Under the pieces are notes generated by a model. That model saw only the letters and a program-made list of their open reading frames with translations. It was not told the origin of the DNA and did no database searches. Below are positions 43,908 to 53,504 of a DNA stretch of 64,000 nt, piece by piece. The DNA is from Porcincola intestinalis (lineage in GTDB: Bacteria; Bacillota; Clostridia; Lachnospirales; Lachnospiraceae), in assembly GCF_009696445.1 (NCBI RefSeq), contig NZ_VULZ01000001.1:372001-436000 (forward strand). Reading direction: 5' to 3'. The position numbers and the translations under genes are program-made. Every line of letters begins with the position of its first letter. Positions within the stretch are counted from its first letter, which is position 1.

Positions 43908-45732
43908 CCCGGATCCCTCCTTCCACCATGTCCCGTATCATTTCCATGTCCGCCTCCGGGTACAGCTCCGGGATGCTGCTGATCACCTGGAGGATCGAGG
44001 GAACAACCGTATGTTCCAGGATCATCCTGCTTTTTTCTGCCTCTGCGCCCGTTTTAGACAGCCTTTCCCCATTCAGCCTGACGTATTCCCTTACCAGGAG
44101 GTGCGTGGCTGACTTCGTATAGATTTCACAGCCGCAGCCGATGCAGCAGCTCCTCGCGGCACGGTCGCAGGGATAACCGGCCGCCGCCCGGACACAGGAC
44201 ATCCCTTCCTGTTTGCCCGGGGCAGCCCCGGCTGCGATCTTCTGCAGTGACTGTGCCAGGATTTCCCTGTCCCCTTTGCGGAACAGCCCCTCCACAACCT
44301 CCTCTGCCTTTTTAAAAGAGGCGGAAACGGCGGAAGTAATCTTTTCGATCTGCCATGCGGACAGCCCGACAGCGCGTATCAGCTCTGTCTGGCCGCTTAC
44401 GCCAAGCTCCCTGTACGCTTCCCCCTGGTACATCTCCAGAAGTATCGCGGGGATGAACCCGAAAATCCCCCTTTCGAACATCTCCCTGAGGATGAATTCC
44501 GGGCTGTATCCTGTGAAGTTCGCGTCCTTCAGATATACATCCGTGATTTCGGGCAGGGTGCCGATCCCTCCTTTATGGCTCCTTGCCAGGGCCGCCATCA
44601 TATATCCCTTCGGCCTTCCCGGTCGGTCATCTGCCAGCCATTCGATCCCCTGGAGGTACGCTTTATTCGCCCGCCGCGAAGAAAACCGCTTCCTTTTCCC
44701 GACCGCCGCGGCAAATCTTTCCCCAAAGAACCGGTGGATGTCCTGCAGTTCACATCCTGTCCGTACAAACGGGTCTCCGTCTTCCCTGAATGACACGGAC
44801 AGCGCTATGATCAGCCCCATGGGTTCCAGGAGACTCTCCGGGATGAAGAACTTTATATCAGCAACCATCCCGTGCCGCCGTACTTTATGCGGTTTACGTG
44901 ACAGCATTTCCTGCCGGAATTGCACTTCCTGCGCGATCCCGCGCAGCGTTGCAGGCTCTGCTTTTTTCTCAAGGATCATCTGCCTCATCTCATCAGGCGG
45001 ATACGGGAGGGCAGGAACCGGGAGACGTTTCATATCCGTTGTACGGATACCGCTGACAAAGTGCAGCGCCATAAACAGCCAGAGGTCTGCATATCTGCGG
45101 TTCCCGGCCGCCTTCTCCACTAACTTCTCCTTCTCCCATGCTTCCGGGTTGAAAATCGTGTATGCCATGACGCTGAAGTCCATGAGCGGGTAGGAAGAGA
45201 TGTCCGCCTTTATGATCTGCCTGCTTTTAAACTCGTATTCCCATGAGGACAGGCTTTTTCTGCCACCGCTTTTGAGAAAAGCCGCCAGCAGTTTCATATC
45301 GGCCAGCGAAAGGCTCCTGTTGGCCGCTTCAACCAGTTCCCTGAGGTCTTCCTCCGGATACAGGGCAATCTCCCGCTCAATGCCGGCGAGCAGGAAATCC
45401 AGGAACTTCCATCCCTGTGCATAACTTTCCTTCCCCCTCTCCGCGAAAAAATCCGACAGCCGACGTGCCGTATCCGGATACTTTTCCCGGAAGGCTCCCA
45501 GCAGCATCCCTGTCTTTTCCTCCCCGGTTCTCTTATACGCCTGAAGCCATAAACGGATCCTGCCTTCCGCCATCACGGCCTCCTTCAGCGGTTTTTCCGG
45601 ATCCATGCCAAACCACCCGTTGCTGTCGAGGAAGCAGAGCAGGGCGTCCCTGTCCGTGACATGGCTGCCGTTATACAGGGAGCCTGTTTCCGACGCCATC
45701 GTCTTTACATCCGCAAAGAAAGCTTCACACAT
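43885..45732 (-). CDS. Tyrosine recombinase 2 of the trio (divergent)
   Basis: 615 residues from ATG 45732 (GGGGGTGAGG upstream), overlapping the first recombinase by 8 nt. An Arg in FVSGIRTTDM, a His in LARSHKGG and a candidate Tyr in TDVYLKD are in catalytic order, but the H-x-x-R box is not canonical. A C-terminal Cys-rich cluster (CVRAAAGYPCDRAARSCCIGCGC) may bind zinc. Length is close to Tn554 TnpB. Because its active site is degenerate it may be a structural partner for the other two recombinases. Confidence 0.75.
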   Translation of the reverse strand: MCEAFFADVKTMASETGSLYNGSHVTDRDALLCFLDSNGWFGMDPEKPLKEAVMAEGRIRLWLQAYKRTGEEKTGMLLGAFREKYPDTARRLSDFFAERGKESYAQGWKFLDFLLAGIEREIALYPEEDLRELVEAANRSLSLADMKLLAAFLKSGGRKSLSSWEYEFKSRQIIKADISSYPLMDFSVMAYTIFNPEAWEKEKLVEKAAGNRRYADLWLFMALHFVSGIRTTDMKRLPVPALPYPPDEMRQMILEKKAEPATLRGIAQEVQFRQEMLSRKPHKVRRHGMVADIKFFIPESLLEPMGLIIALSVSFREDGDPFVRTGCELQDIHRFFGERFAAAVGKRKRFSSRRANKAYLQGIEWLADDRPGRPKGYMMAALARSHKGGIGTLPEITDVYLKDANFTGYSPEFILREMFERGIFGFIPAILLEMYQGEAYRELGVSGQTELIRAVGLSAWQIEKITSAVSASFKKAEEVVEGLFRKGDREILAQSLQKIAAGAAPGKQEGMSCVRAAAGYPCDRAARSCCIGCGCEIYTKSATHLLVREYVRLNGERLSKTGAEAEKSRMILEHTVVPSILQVISSIPELYPEADMEMIRDMVEGGIRDADRIGY

Positions 45733-47026
45733 CAGCCTCACCCCCGATCTCCATGAGAAGCTGTACCAGCTTTTCATTGCTTTCTTTCAGTTCCCGGTTA
45801 AGATCCCCCTTGTTCTGGAGATACAGGAACGCCGTTTCCGGGTTCCTGTCCCCGCGGAAGGACTGGATGCTTCCGATATCTTCGCCGCGCAGGACCAGCT
45901 GGACTGTGAACCAGTGCCGCAGGCAATGAGTCCCCAGGCTGTTCTCACAGAGCAGCTGCCCGTAGATACGCAGCTCCGGATCCTCGCTTGCAAGCAACGC
46001 CGGGCGCAGGTGGTCATTGACAAGGCTCTTGAACTTTTTCCGGTAGCTTTCATACGACATCGCCTTCCCCCGGCTGTTTACAAACATCGGGGCGTATTCC
46101 TTTTCGAATTCCACGCCCCGCAGGTACTCCTTATGAAGTTCGTAAGCCCTGCAGAAGGCTTCCCGGAAAGCAGGATAGACACGCTGCACCCGCTCCTTCT
46201 TAATCTCCCCGACCTCTGCGCCGTCACTGCGCAGTGCGAGCTCCCGGCGGAGGTCGATCGATACCTCACGGACGTTTCCATCCACTTCAACAAACCGGAT
46301 GCCAGGGCCGAGCGGGCTGGTTTCCTGCCGTACATTGCATACTTCCCCGGCACGAAGCCCCGCAAACGCCTGAAGGCACAGGCCAAACGCGATATCCTTG
46401 GCATAGCGGAATGCCATCGGGAGCAGAATCTCCACCGCCTTTGTCGGAATGTCCCGGAACGTCCCGTCATGGTCTTCAATGCCGGTCGCCTGGAACGTCG
46501 GGATAGGCCGCTTCACCATTTTTCCTTTCCTGGACACCACCGTTCTTTCCGTATAAAGATCTGCTTTTCTGACCTTCATGAATCCGCCATACTTCGATGA
46601 CAGCTTTGCCATGAACGCTGTCACGGTTGAAATACACCGTTCCACGCTCTGGCGGCTGTGGTGGGATCCGTCCGGGAGCTGCTCCATTGCGTAATGGTCA
46701 AAGTACTCTGCCAGCATCTCCCTGGTGATGCTGAACACATGGCGGATCCCAAACCTTGCACCATGATCCACCAGGCAGTAATTCAGCATGCCGCATATGA
46801 AGTACAGCTTTGCCTCCGGATTCGATGTGAGCGGCCGGTATGTCCCATTTACGTACACCCCCGCATACTCCTGAAGCCGCGTAAAACGAACGATCACCCC
46901 GTAACCGTTCTTGATCACAATGAAGGAGCGCGTGTAGATCAGCCCATCCTCCGCCGTGTTCCTGACAGAATAAACAGCGTACCGCTGATCCTGCTCAGGC
47001 GGGTTCATCTCCATTAGATCACCCAT
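45725..47026 (-). CDS. Tyrosine recombinase 1 of the trio
   Basis: 433 residues from ATG 47026 (AAAGGAGG upstream; the ATG at 47059 lacks a site). Catalytic Arg in GLRAGEVCN, the H-x-x-R box in THCLRHWF and nucleophile Tyr in AFLYLQNK; the GH motif reads FRGDRN, so that His is replaced. It is the promoter-proximal gene. The leader upstream carries four copies of a CGACAAAA element that could bind it. Confidence 0.88.
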   Translation of the reverse strand: MGDLMEMNPPEQDQRYAVYSVRNTAEDGLIYTRSFIVIKNGYGVIVRFTRLQEYAGVYVNGTYRPLTSNPEAKLYFICGMLNYCLVDHGARFGIRHVFSITREMLAEYFDHYAMEQLPDGSHHSRQSVERCISTVTAFMAKLSSKYGGFMKVRKADLYTERTVVSRKGKMVKRPIPTFQATGIEDHDGTFRDIPTKAVEILLPMAFRYAKDIAFGLCLQAFAGLRAGEVCNVRQETSPLGPGIRFVEVDGNVREVSIDLRRELALRSDGAEVGEIKKERVQRVYPAFREAFCRAYELHKEYLRGVEFEKEYAPMFVNSRGKAMSYESYRKKFKSLVNDHLRPALLASEDPELRIYGQLLCENSLGTHCLRHWFTVQLVLRGEDIGSIQSFRGDRNPETAFLYLQNKGDLNRELKESNEKLVQLLMEIGGEADV

Positions 47027-47097
47027 GTTTGTTCCTCCTTTCCGCCTCTCCTGAGGCACATGGGTAGTCTAACTGATATCCCCTGCCAAACTCATAA

Positions 47098-47182
47098 TCG
47101 ACAAAACTCTTTTCCTTCAAAATCGACAAAATAGTTTTGTTTCTTCTCCGTTTTGTCGATTTCCCGGAATCATCGACAAAAC
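47098..47182. promoter_or_regulatory. Trio operon leader with CGACAAAA repeats
   Basis: TCGACAAAA copies lie at 47098, 47123 and 47173 on the plus strand and in inverse orientation at 47150-47159, each 9-10 bp. They stand directly upstream of recombinase 1 and match the outer terminal repeat. They probably form the inner recombinase binding sites and may autoregulate the operon. Exact promoter hexamers are not assigned. Confidence 0.5.
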
Positions 47183-47224
47183 CACGGTAGTCCAGTGTTT
47201 ATGCGGCCTGACGGCCTATGGCGA

Positions 47225-47236
47225 GTTTTGTCGGAA
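47225..47236 (-). repeat. Right terminal inverted repeat of the trio element
   Basis: GTTTTGTCGGAA on the plus strand, exact reverse complement of 39678-39689. It is the outermost copy of the CGACAAAA family at this side. Confidence 0.55.
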
Positions 47237-47316
47237 CTTTTCCGGTTACATGTCTCCGGAGCCAAAAACGTGTTCTTCTATAGCACTGCCCGCCATAGCG
47301 GTTCCTATAAAGAGAA

Positions 47317-47341
47317 GGCACCGGAAGCTCTGTCCGGTGCC
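47317..47341 (-). terminator. Hairpin downstream of virD4
   Basis: GGCACCGGA (47317-47325) pairs with TCCGGTGCC (47333-47341); on the minus strand TTCTCTTTAT follows. It lies about 125 bp after the virD4 stop codon. The T-run is weak. The remaining bases from 47342 to 47467 hold nothing recognisable. Confidence 0.55.
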
Positions 47342-47467
47342 GTACGTTCTGTCTCTTTTTCCTTTCCTTATTATTTTTGTTTTTGGTTGTTCGTTGATCA
47401 GATGCTGGTTAATGGGATTAGCCGCCTGACGAGGGAGAAGCCCGAACCGGCGGCAGTATTTGTCGCT

Positions 47468-48024
47468 TCACTCTATCTTTTCCTCCTCATCAGCTTCCTC
47501 CTGCGCATCACCGTCCGTCTCATACAGATCAAAAAGCTCCTGCCTGTTCATTTTCAGTTCGCATTTCAAGTAGCTTTCCACGTTAAACGTATTGCGTTTA
47601 TCGTAGTCGGAAAGCTCCTTGTAGCGCCTGTGCTTTGTGATGTCGAACTTATCCGAAAAAAACGGACGAACACCACGAAGCTGCAGGATACATTTGTTGC
47701 CGTCCATGACTGCCAGTTCATCTCGGCTCATTAAATCTTTTCCGGTTTTCTGGTAGTTCATGCCATAGGATCGTCCCTGCCCTCTGGTGTCCGATGTGTT
47801 ATAGAGGTCTATGGTTTCTTTTCCAAGTGTCTCAGAAATTTCCTTTAAGGTACTGCCTTCCTTGCCGCCAAGGAACAACATGGTATCGCAGTTGCCGATG
47901 ATCGTCTCGGCAGCGTCCCGATAGATCGTCTTTAACTGGGACTGGGACTGTAAGATGATGGAAGCCGATATCTCACGGCTTCGGATCGTAGCGATCAGTT
48001 TATCAAACTTCGGTATCTGGCCGA
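47468..48024 (-). CDS. virD4: VirD4/TraG coupling protein, 3' exon
   Basis: This exon encodes the last 185 codons of the coupling ATPase, beginning in the middle of an Ile codon: GQIPKFDKLIATIRSREISAS, then LFLGGKEGSTLKEIS and an acidic C-terminus. Joining A at 50814 to TC at 48024-48023 restores ATC and the family motif DEFANIGQIPKF in frame. The apparent start codon at 48118 and the first residues up to LSL are intron sequence. The full protein would be 622 residues, normal for the family. Confidence 0.88.
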
Positions 48025-48079
48025 ATAGTGATAGGTGAGCCTCCGGCGCTAAAGGCGCCTCGGGCTTTTCCCCCACTCC

Positions 48080-48113
48080 ACACCGTGCGTGACAGTTTCC
48101 CGTCACACGGCGT
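48080..48113 (-). ncRNA. Group II intron domain V
   Basis: The minus strand reads GCCGTGTGACGG, GAAA tetraloop, then CTGTCACGCACGGTGT: a 34-nt hairpin with the GAAA loop and internal bulge typical of the catalytic domain V. It stands about 55 nt before the intron 3' end. Confidence 0.88.
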
Positions 48114-48128
48114 TCCATCGACTGAAAT

Positions 48129-50039
48129 TTACTTTTTAGTGCCTGTATAGTCTTCGAATTGTATTTCGGGTAGGCCCCGGTGTTTCCGGAGCTTGTTGAC
48201 CTTAACCTGCATTTCCCCGGTCAGGGAAAGCTTTGAAAGATGCCTCTGTATCGCACGGCTGGATTCAGCCTGAACGAGTTCTGAAACAGGTTTCGACAGC
48301 AGGATAAGATTCTTGTAGGTGTCGTTGCGGGTGCCGTTGTATGGCAGGATGTGTAAGCACACCATGTCACCGACAGACAATTCTTCATGCGTAACTGCAC
48401 ACTTGCCCTTCTGGGCAATGTAGCGTGAGACCGCGTTGTCTGCCATCTCAAGAGTCGGATAATCCGAAGCGTGCTCAATCATGTAACGCATCACATCAAA
48501 GCTCACGCAGTTAATACCGTCATCGAACTTCCGAATGTATTTATTTACACAGCGGCGCTTGTATTTCGGGTATACATACTGAACATACCCGGCAGGGACA
48601 AGCAGGCGCCCCTTGATCCATCGGCACTGCTCCGATTTCCCATACTTCTCCTTGAGAAATGTGCTGTGAAACTCGCCCTCTCTTTCCAGAGGAGTACACC
48701 TACGATTATGGTTGACCCCATTTTTCATCCCCATGGCTCTGAAGTTTATTTCCGCGAAGTCCGCGGAGACCATCGTTGCCATACAGAAATAGTTATGGAG
48801 TCCCATGACAATGGCGTTGTATTTCGTGACGTTTGCTTCAAGTTCCGCCTGCATAGCCGGATTCTTGATATCACCCCATACATCCCGCACTTTGACAATC
48901 GCTCTTTCCTTGCTCTTATCAGCCATGTGGGAACGGACAATCCATCTGTCGCCTTTGGGCACCACCTTGAACTTGATACCAAGGAAGGTCGTGTAGTTCT
49001 TTCGCAGATTTGTGATGCCAGACTTCTCATCACTGGTCTGCAAGTGAAGGTTTTCCGCAAGCCACAGCTTTGTTGCCGCCATTGTCTTTTTCGCAGTGAA
49101 ATAGTCTCGGCAGAAAATCTTGAAATCGTCTGCATATCTGACGATATACATCTCTTTCAGCTCTGTCGTTTTCCGAAGTCTGTTCCACTTCTGAGACATA
49201 TCCACAGCGAGCAGGTTGCCCTCACTGTCAGTTTTGTCATACTCCAGACCAGTCGCTCCTTCCTTCACGCGGAAGGTTTCCCACTGATTCGCAATCCACC
49301 AGTCCAATTCATTCAGCACCACATTTGCCAGAAGCGGCGAAAGGATTCCTCCCTGAGGTGTGCCAGTCATTGGTTCAATCACGATGTCTCCGAACAGAAT
49401 TTCTGCTTTTAGCATCTGCCGGATGATAGCCAGAAGCTTCCGGTCTTGAATTCCGAGAGCCCATAGCTGACGAATCAGTTTGCTGTGGTCGATGTTGTCA
49501 AAGAAGCCGACAATATCGACATCCACTACAAAGTGCAGGTTCTGCAGCTGTGCCATCTTGTAGCACTGCGCTATAGCATTCTGCGTGGACCGATAAGGTC
49601 TGAACCCATTGTTCCGCTCATGAAACTTCGCTTCGCAGATAGGCTCGAGTACCTGAAGAATGCATTGCTGTATGAGTCTGTCCCATATGCTCGGGATACC
49701 GAGAGGTCTCATCTTCCCGTTCGGTTTAGGGATTTCGACTCGCTTTACTTTCTTCGGCTGATAATAGGACAACTTGTTTCTGACCGTCTGAATGACGGTC
49801 GAGATGGGCAGACGATGAATCGCATCAATCGTCAGTCCATCCGTCCCAGGGGTTTTGCTCCCATGGTTCTTGCAGATGTTGCGATAGGCAAGTATGACAT
49901 TCTGGTCGCTGACCACATACGGCATGAGCCTGTCAAACGTTTTGTTCTCCAGACTGTCTGCATACAGTTTGTAGCCGGTTTCCTTGGCATCATACCTTTC
50001 CGCATTTCGCTCTGCCCTGTTTACAATTCGTTTTGCCAT
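48129..50039 (-). CDS. ltrA: Group II intron reverse transcriptase/maturase with HNH
   Basis: A 636-residue intron-encoded protein from ATG 50039 (AAAAAGGAG upstream). Reverse transcriptase blocks include PKPNGKMRPLGIPS, GFRPYRSTQNAI, the active-site YADD in IVRYADDFKIF and GTPQGGILSPLLAN. A maturase (X) domain follows, and the C-terminus has an HNH endonuclease-like pattern (GKCAVTHEEL...HILPYNGTRND). It would splice the intron and move it by target-primed reverse transcription. All domains look intact. Confidence 0.95.
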   Translation of the reverse strand: MAKRIVNRAERNAERYDAKETGYKLYADSLENKTFDRLMPYVVSDQNVILAYRNICKNHGSKTPGTDGLTIDAIHRLPISTVIQTVRNKLSYYQPKKVKRVEIPKPNGKMRPLGIPSIWDRLIQQCILQVLEPICEAKFHERNNGFRPYRSTQNAIAQCYKMAQLQNLHFVVDVDIVGFFDNIDHSKLIRQLWALGIQDRKLLAIIRQMLKAEILFGDIVIEPMTGTPQGGILSPLLANVVLNELDWWIANQWETFRVKEGATGLEYDKTDSEGNLLAVDMSQKWNRLRKTTELKEMYIVRYADDFKIFCRDYFTAKKTMAATKLWLAENLHLQTSDEKSGITNLRKNYTTFLGIKFKVVPKGDRWIVRSHMADKSKERAIVKVRDVWGDIKNPAMQAELEANVTKYNAIVMGLHNYFCMATMVSADFAEINFRAMGMKNGVNHNRRCTPLEREGEFHSTFLKEKYGKSEQCRWIKGRLLVPAGYVQYVYPKYKRRCVNKYIRKFDDGINCVSFDVMRYMIEHASDYPTLEMADNAVSRYIAQKGKCAVTHEELSVGDMVCLHILPYNGTRNDTYKNLILLSKPVSELVQAESSRAIQRHLSKLSLTGEMQVKVNKLRKHRGLPEIQFEDYTGTKK

Positions 50040-50813
50040 AGTAACCAACTCCTTTTTGGAGAAGATTTTTTCTTAGTCACACCACGACAGCTATGAAATC
50101 TCCGTAAGGCGATTACTATACAAGCATGAAAGAAATTTCAGTATCGACTCGAGGCCGTCCCTCCACGGCTTGTTATTGCCGCTTCATCGGTACCATGCCT
50201 CTACTTTCACAACGGTAAGTGAGCTTATAGCGACAGGTTCTTTCGCCTCCTGCCGTCTTTCGTCACAGCCGGAATACTTTGTCACCGTGCAGCCGGTTCT
50301 TCCGTCCGTTGCTTCCGACGTTCCGTATAACCTAGCATTGCTAATCCTTAGGCCGTCTCTTTAACCCTGCCCACACTTCCCTGCGGAAGCCTGTGTCCTG
50401 TAAACACAGAGGGAATTTCCTCCTAACAACACATACTTTTCCCCGTGGCGCGCACCATCTGGTGCACTTACATTTCTATAAGCCATTCGTCTAGAGCCGT
50501 ACATTCAAGACTTCGTCAGTCCTTTTCCAAGGGACATCCTGACCATAGAAAAGCGCCATCCGCGCTGTCATACACAGCCCCCACCGCTGGGGACATTTCC
50601 TCGACTGAACGTTAGGGTGTACTTCACGCGACTTCTCCGAGCTTATGACCTTCAGCCATCTGCAAGACCGAGAGCCATTCGAAGGTTTAATGTGTTCCCT
50701 TCCGGGCGTTACCCCGTCATTTGAAACATCGGTTATACAGTTCTACTGGCCTTGAGGCCAGTGTCACGCTTTGTCGGTTATTCCTACCGTTTTGAGCGTG
50801 AAACGTCTCACAC

Positions 50814-52125
50814 TATTGGCAAACTCGTCCAGAAGCAGCCGCACATGGTACGGAAGCCTGCCGTTATGCTCATCATCCGCCTTGTCACAAAGCAGATTGA
50901 AAAGCTGTGTGTACATTATCGCAACAATAAAATTGAACGTATCATCCGTATCGCTGATAATGACGAACATTGCCATGCGCTGCTCACCCAACTGGTCAAG
51001 CTCCATCTCATCGTAAGCCATAATGTTTCGCAGTTCCTGAATGTCAAAGGGAGCCATTCTGGCCCCGCAGGAAATTAAAATTGATTTTGCTGTCTTGCCG
51101 GCGGCCAGTTTATATTTTTTGTACTGCCGCACAGCGAAGTGTTCCGGCTTCTCCTTTTCCAGTTCCTCAAAAAGCAGGTCAACGGCGTTCTTAAATTCCT
51201 CGTCGTCCTCCCTGGCCTCCGAAGCGTTCAGAAACTCCAGCAGCGTTGCAAAGTTCTGCTCCTCCTCCGGAGCTTCGTAGTAGATGTAGCCGATCAGAGC
51301 ACAGTATAAAAGTCTCTCTGCCTTCACCCAAAAATCTTCGGAAGATTTTTCTCCCTCGCCTTTGGTATTCGCAATAATTGTATTCGCCAGCTTCAGGATG
51401 TCCTTTTCGCTGCGAATGTACTTAAAGGGGTTGTAGTGCATCGACTTCTTAAAATTGATGGTATTCAGCACTTTCATCTTATATCCGGCCTTCTTTAACA
51501 TCTTCCCGCACTCCACTACGATGGTTCCTTTTGGGTCTGTGACCACATAGGAAACCTTCTCCGGCATCTGCATCAGGTTGGGCTTAACGTAGAATCTCGT
51601 CTTGCCGCTTCCGCTGCCGCCAATCACGATCACATTCTTGTTCCGCGCGTACTGCGGCTTGCTCGGCCTGCTGTTCATCGTCAGCCGTTCCGTCTGTGTG
51701 AACAGGATGTTGTTCTCAAAGACCGGATCAATAAAAGGGCGTATGTCCTTTTCATTGCCCCATCTGGCAGAGCCATATTCCTCGCCCTGCCGATATTTCT
51801 TCGCATTCTTTCGCCGATATGCGACCACCACCCACAAGATCAATGCCCCGGCAAGTCCGGAAAGCAGATCATACGGGTGAAAGCTCAGCATTGGCTTCTG
51901 GAATGGCAGCCCAAAATGCATCAGCACCGCCACCACCTTATCGAAAGCTGATCCCCCGATGCAGTTGCGATAAAGCCATGCTTCCTTATCTACCAGATAA
52001 AACATGACAATGTGCGGGATACTCTGAGTGAGCAGCCGGGTATAATTGACTGCACCAATCTTACTGCGGAGCGCATCCCTTGCTTTACGAAGCACAGGAG
52101 GCGCACCGGATTTTTCTTTCTTCAT
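50814..52125 (-). CDS. virD4: VirD4/TraG coupling protein, 5' exon
   Basis: This exon encodes residues 1-437: two N-terminal membrane segments (about 33-45 and 88-103), a conserved GSARWGNEKDI, Walker A GGSGSGKT (169-176) and the Walker B start LLLDEFAN where the intron cuts. VirD4 docks the relaxase-DNA complex on the T4SS and powers transfer. The unspliced frame would read on into the intron and stop at 50764, giving a truncated product without half of the ATPase fold. It overlaps the DUF3801 gene by 4 nt. Confidence 0.93.
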
Positions 52126-52640
52126 AGCGTTTGTCCCCTATCTTTCTGTTTGATCTTCTCCCGCTCCCTATGCTTGGCAGCACGGTCAATCGCTTTCTGA
52201 AGCCGCTTACGAATGGATGGTTTCTTCACCTTCTGAAGTGTCACACCCGTGTACTCCTTGAAAGCGGCAGTCATGACATCGACATCTTTCGCCTTGAAGA
52301 ACACCAGGTACTTCGGCGGAACTGCGGACTTATCCTTTTTAAGACTGTAGTCAATGCTGTACTTTCTCGCCACCCGCTCAAAAGAGCGGATATTCTTGTC
52401 CGTAATCTCGATATTGGTCAGCTGGCTCCCATTCTTCATCATCTTATCAAGGCTCTGCCTGCCTCGTTTGACCACTTCAGGCTTCTCCTGCGCCATTTCC
52501 GCAATCTTTTGCTGTGCTTTATTTCTGGATTTCTCCATATCCCGGAGCAGCTTAGTCAAAGCAGCCTTCAGAATATTCGCTGTGATCTTTCCTCCCCTGA
52601 TACAAAGGGCAATCGTTTTTTCATTCACTTCCTCCTGCAT
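52122..52640 (-). CDS. DUF3801/PcfB-family protein
   Basis: 172 residues with helical N-terminus, then GSQLTNIEITDKNIRSFERVARKYSIDYSL and YLVFFKAKDVDVMTAAFKEYT, the DUF3801 (PcfB-like) signature, ending in a basic tail. PcfB-type proteins accompany VirD4 and help form the relaxosome. The ATG 52640 has GGAGGTGAAAG upstream and overlaps the antirepressor remnant by 20 nt. It is coupled to virD4. Confidence 0.87.
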   Translation of the reverse strand: MQEEVNEKTIALCIRGGKITANILKAALTKLLRDMEKSRNKAQQKIAEMAQEKPEVVKRGRQSLDKMMKNGSQLTNIEITDKNIRSFERVARKYSIDYSLKKDKSAVPPKYLVFFKAKDVDVMTAAFKEYTGVTLQKVKKPSIRKRLQKAIDRAAKHREREKIKQKDRGQTL

Positions 52641-53471
52641 GGGCTTCTTTCACCTCCTCCCCATGTCCTCCGGATACAGAAAATGCCAGAAGCAGATTCG
52701 CCCCGGCAGTCTCCATGATTCCCATTTGCTGTTCCACCACCGGCAGATATCCCTTACTCTTTAAAAGCTGGTAAAGGAATGCCCTGCCTTTCTGTGTCCA
52801 CTCTGTCTGGTATTTCACTTCCAGCCGCCCGTCGCTGCGACGGATCTCTACTGAAGTGCTGCAGGTGTATCCCTGCCCCTGATACTGTGCGTAAAGAATC
52901 CATTGTTCCCGGCGTTTATACTGAATACCCCATTCATGGAGCAGGCGGTTGAGCCGGATCGCGCTGATTCCGTAATCCTTTGCGATCTGCGTGGTCAGCA
53001 CCAGGGAGGGAGAATGTAGAATCATGTCCAGATAAACCGCTTTCGGTCTTAAGGAAGCGATCTGTTTCTTCTGTTCCTGTATCTGTCCATCCAGCCGGCT
53101 GCACTGCCAGGACAGTTCCTTCACCTGGGCATTTGCCAGCTGCAAGGCTCTCGCCATCACCTTCTCCGGCGAATTCCAGGTCCTCTCCAGCTCGAGGAAA
53201 TATTGTCCTTTCCCTTTTCATTTCTCTGGATCATGCAGATATGCTTTGCCATATCGATGCTGATCTGGTAATCTACCATCGTCTGCATCCCGCCCAAGGT
53301 CGATCTTTTTTGATACAGCCTTTTATAATCCACATGCTCCGTAAAGCCATAACTGCACATGCGGGGAAACCAGGATCGAAACTGTGTCTTAATCCCAAGT
53401 CCCACATATAATTCTCTTGCAGACACCGTCGGATATTCCTCTGCAAAATTCACTTTGATCAGATCATCCAT
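52621..53471 (-). pseudogene. AntA/AntB-KilAC phage-type antirepressor, frameshifted
   Basis: From ATG 53471 the first 90 residues are the AntA/AntB domain (VSARELYVGLGIKTQFRSWF, VDYQISIDMAKHICMIQRNEKGK). The frame then breaks near 53200-53210; the correct continuation YFLELERTWNSPEKVMARALQ lies in another frame and leads into a KilAC DNA-binding domain (SPSLVLTTQIAKDYG, LNRLLHEWGIQYK). Comparison with the usual KARQYF sequence suggests a loss of about 7 nt. Two partial proteins remain (about 104 and 179 residues). An intact version would be a regulatory DNA-binding protein. Confidence 0.8.
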
Positions 53472-53504
53472 ATTTCTCACCTTCTTCCCCCTGAGTTGGT
53501 TTTC

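Larger units (their letters stand above)
39678..47236. mobile_element. Recombinase-in-trio (RIT/Tn554-like) element, five genes
   Basis: A 7.6-kb block with its own minus-strand operon is inserted between virD4 and Maff2, which are normally close together in this ICE family. It encodes three successive overlapping tyrosine recombinases (433, 615, 515 residues), a coiled-coil protein and a zinc-ribbon repeat protein. TTCCGACAAAAC at 39678-39689 is matched by its exact reverse complement at 47225-47236, and inner copies of CGACAAAA lie at both ends, so these are probable terminal inverted repeats. Three overlapping tyrosine recombinase genes are the definition of RIT elements and resemble Tn554 tnpABC. 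The true crossover points are not proven. Confidence 0.75.
48025..50813 (-). mobile_element. Group II intron inserted in virD4
   Basis: The intron begins GTGTGAGACG at 50813 and ends CACCTATCACTAT at 48025, fitting the GUGYG...AY rule. A 34-nt domain V is at 48080-48113 and a domain VI hairpin follows (48033-48064). Domain IV carries the reverse transcriptase gene. Removing 48025-50813 (2789 nt) restores the virD4 frame exactly. The region 50040-50813 is the structured RNA of domains I-III and holds no other gene. Confidence 0.93.

Noticed and set aside
48025-48118. Apparent N-terminus of the downstream virD4 part
   Set aside because: It covers intron domains V and VI, not protein-coding exon.
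50764-50813. Last residues of the unspliced virD4 reading frame (SVRRFTLKT onward)
   Set aside because: They are translated intron sequence; the family motif breaks exactly at the intron border.
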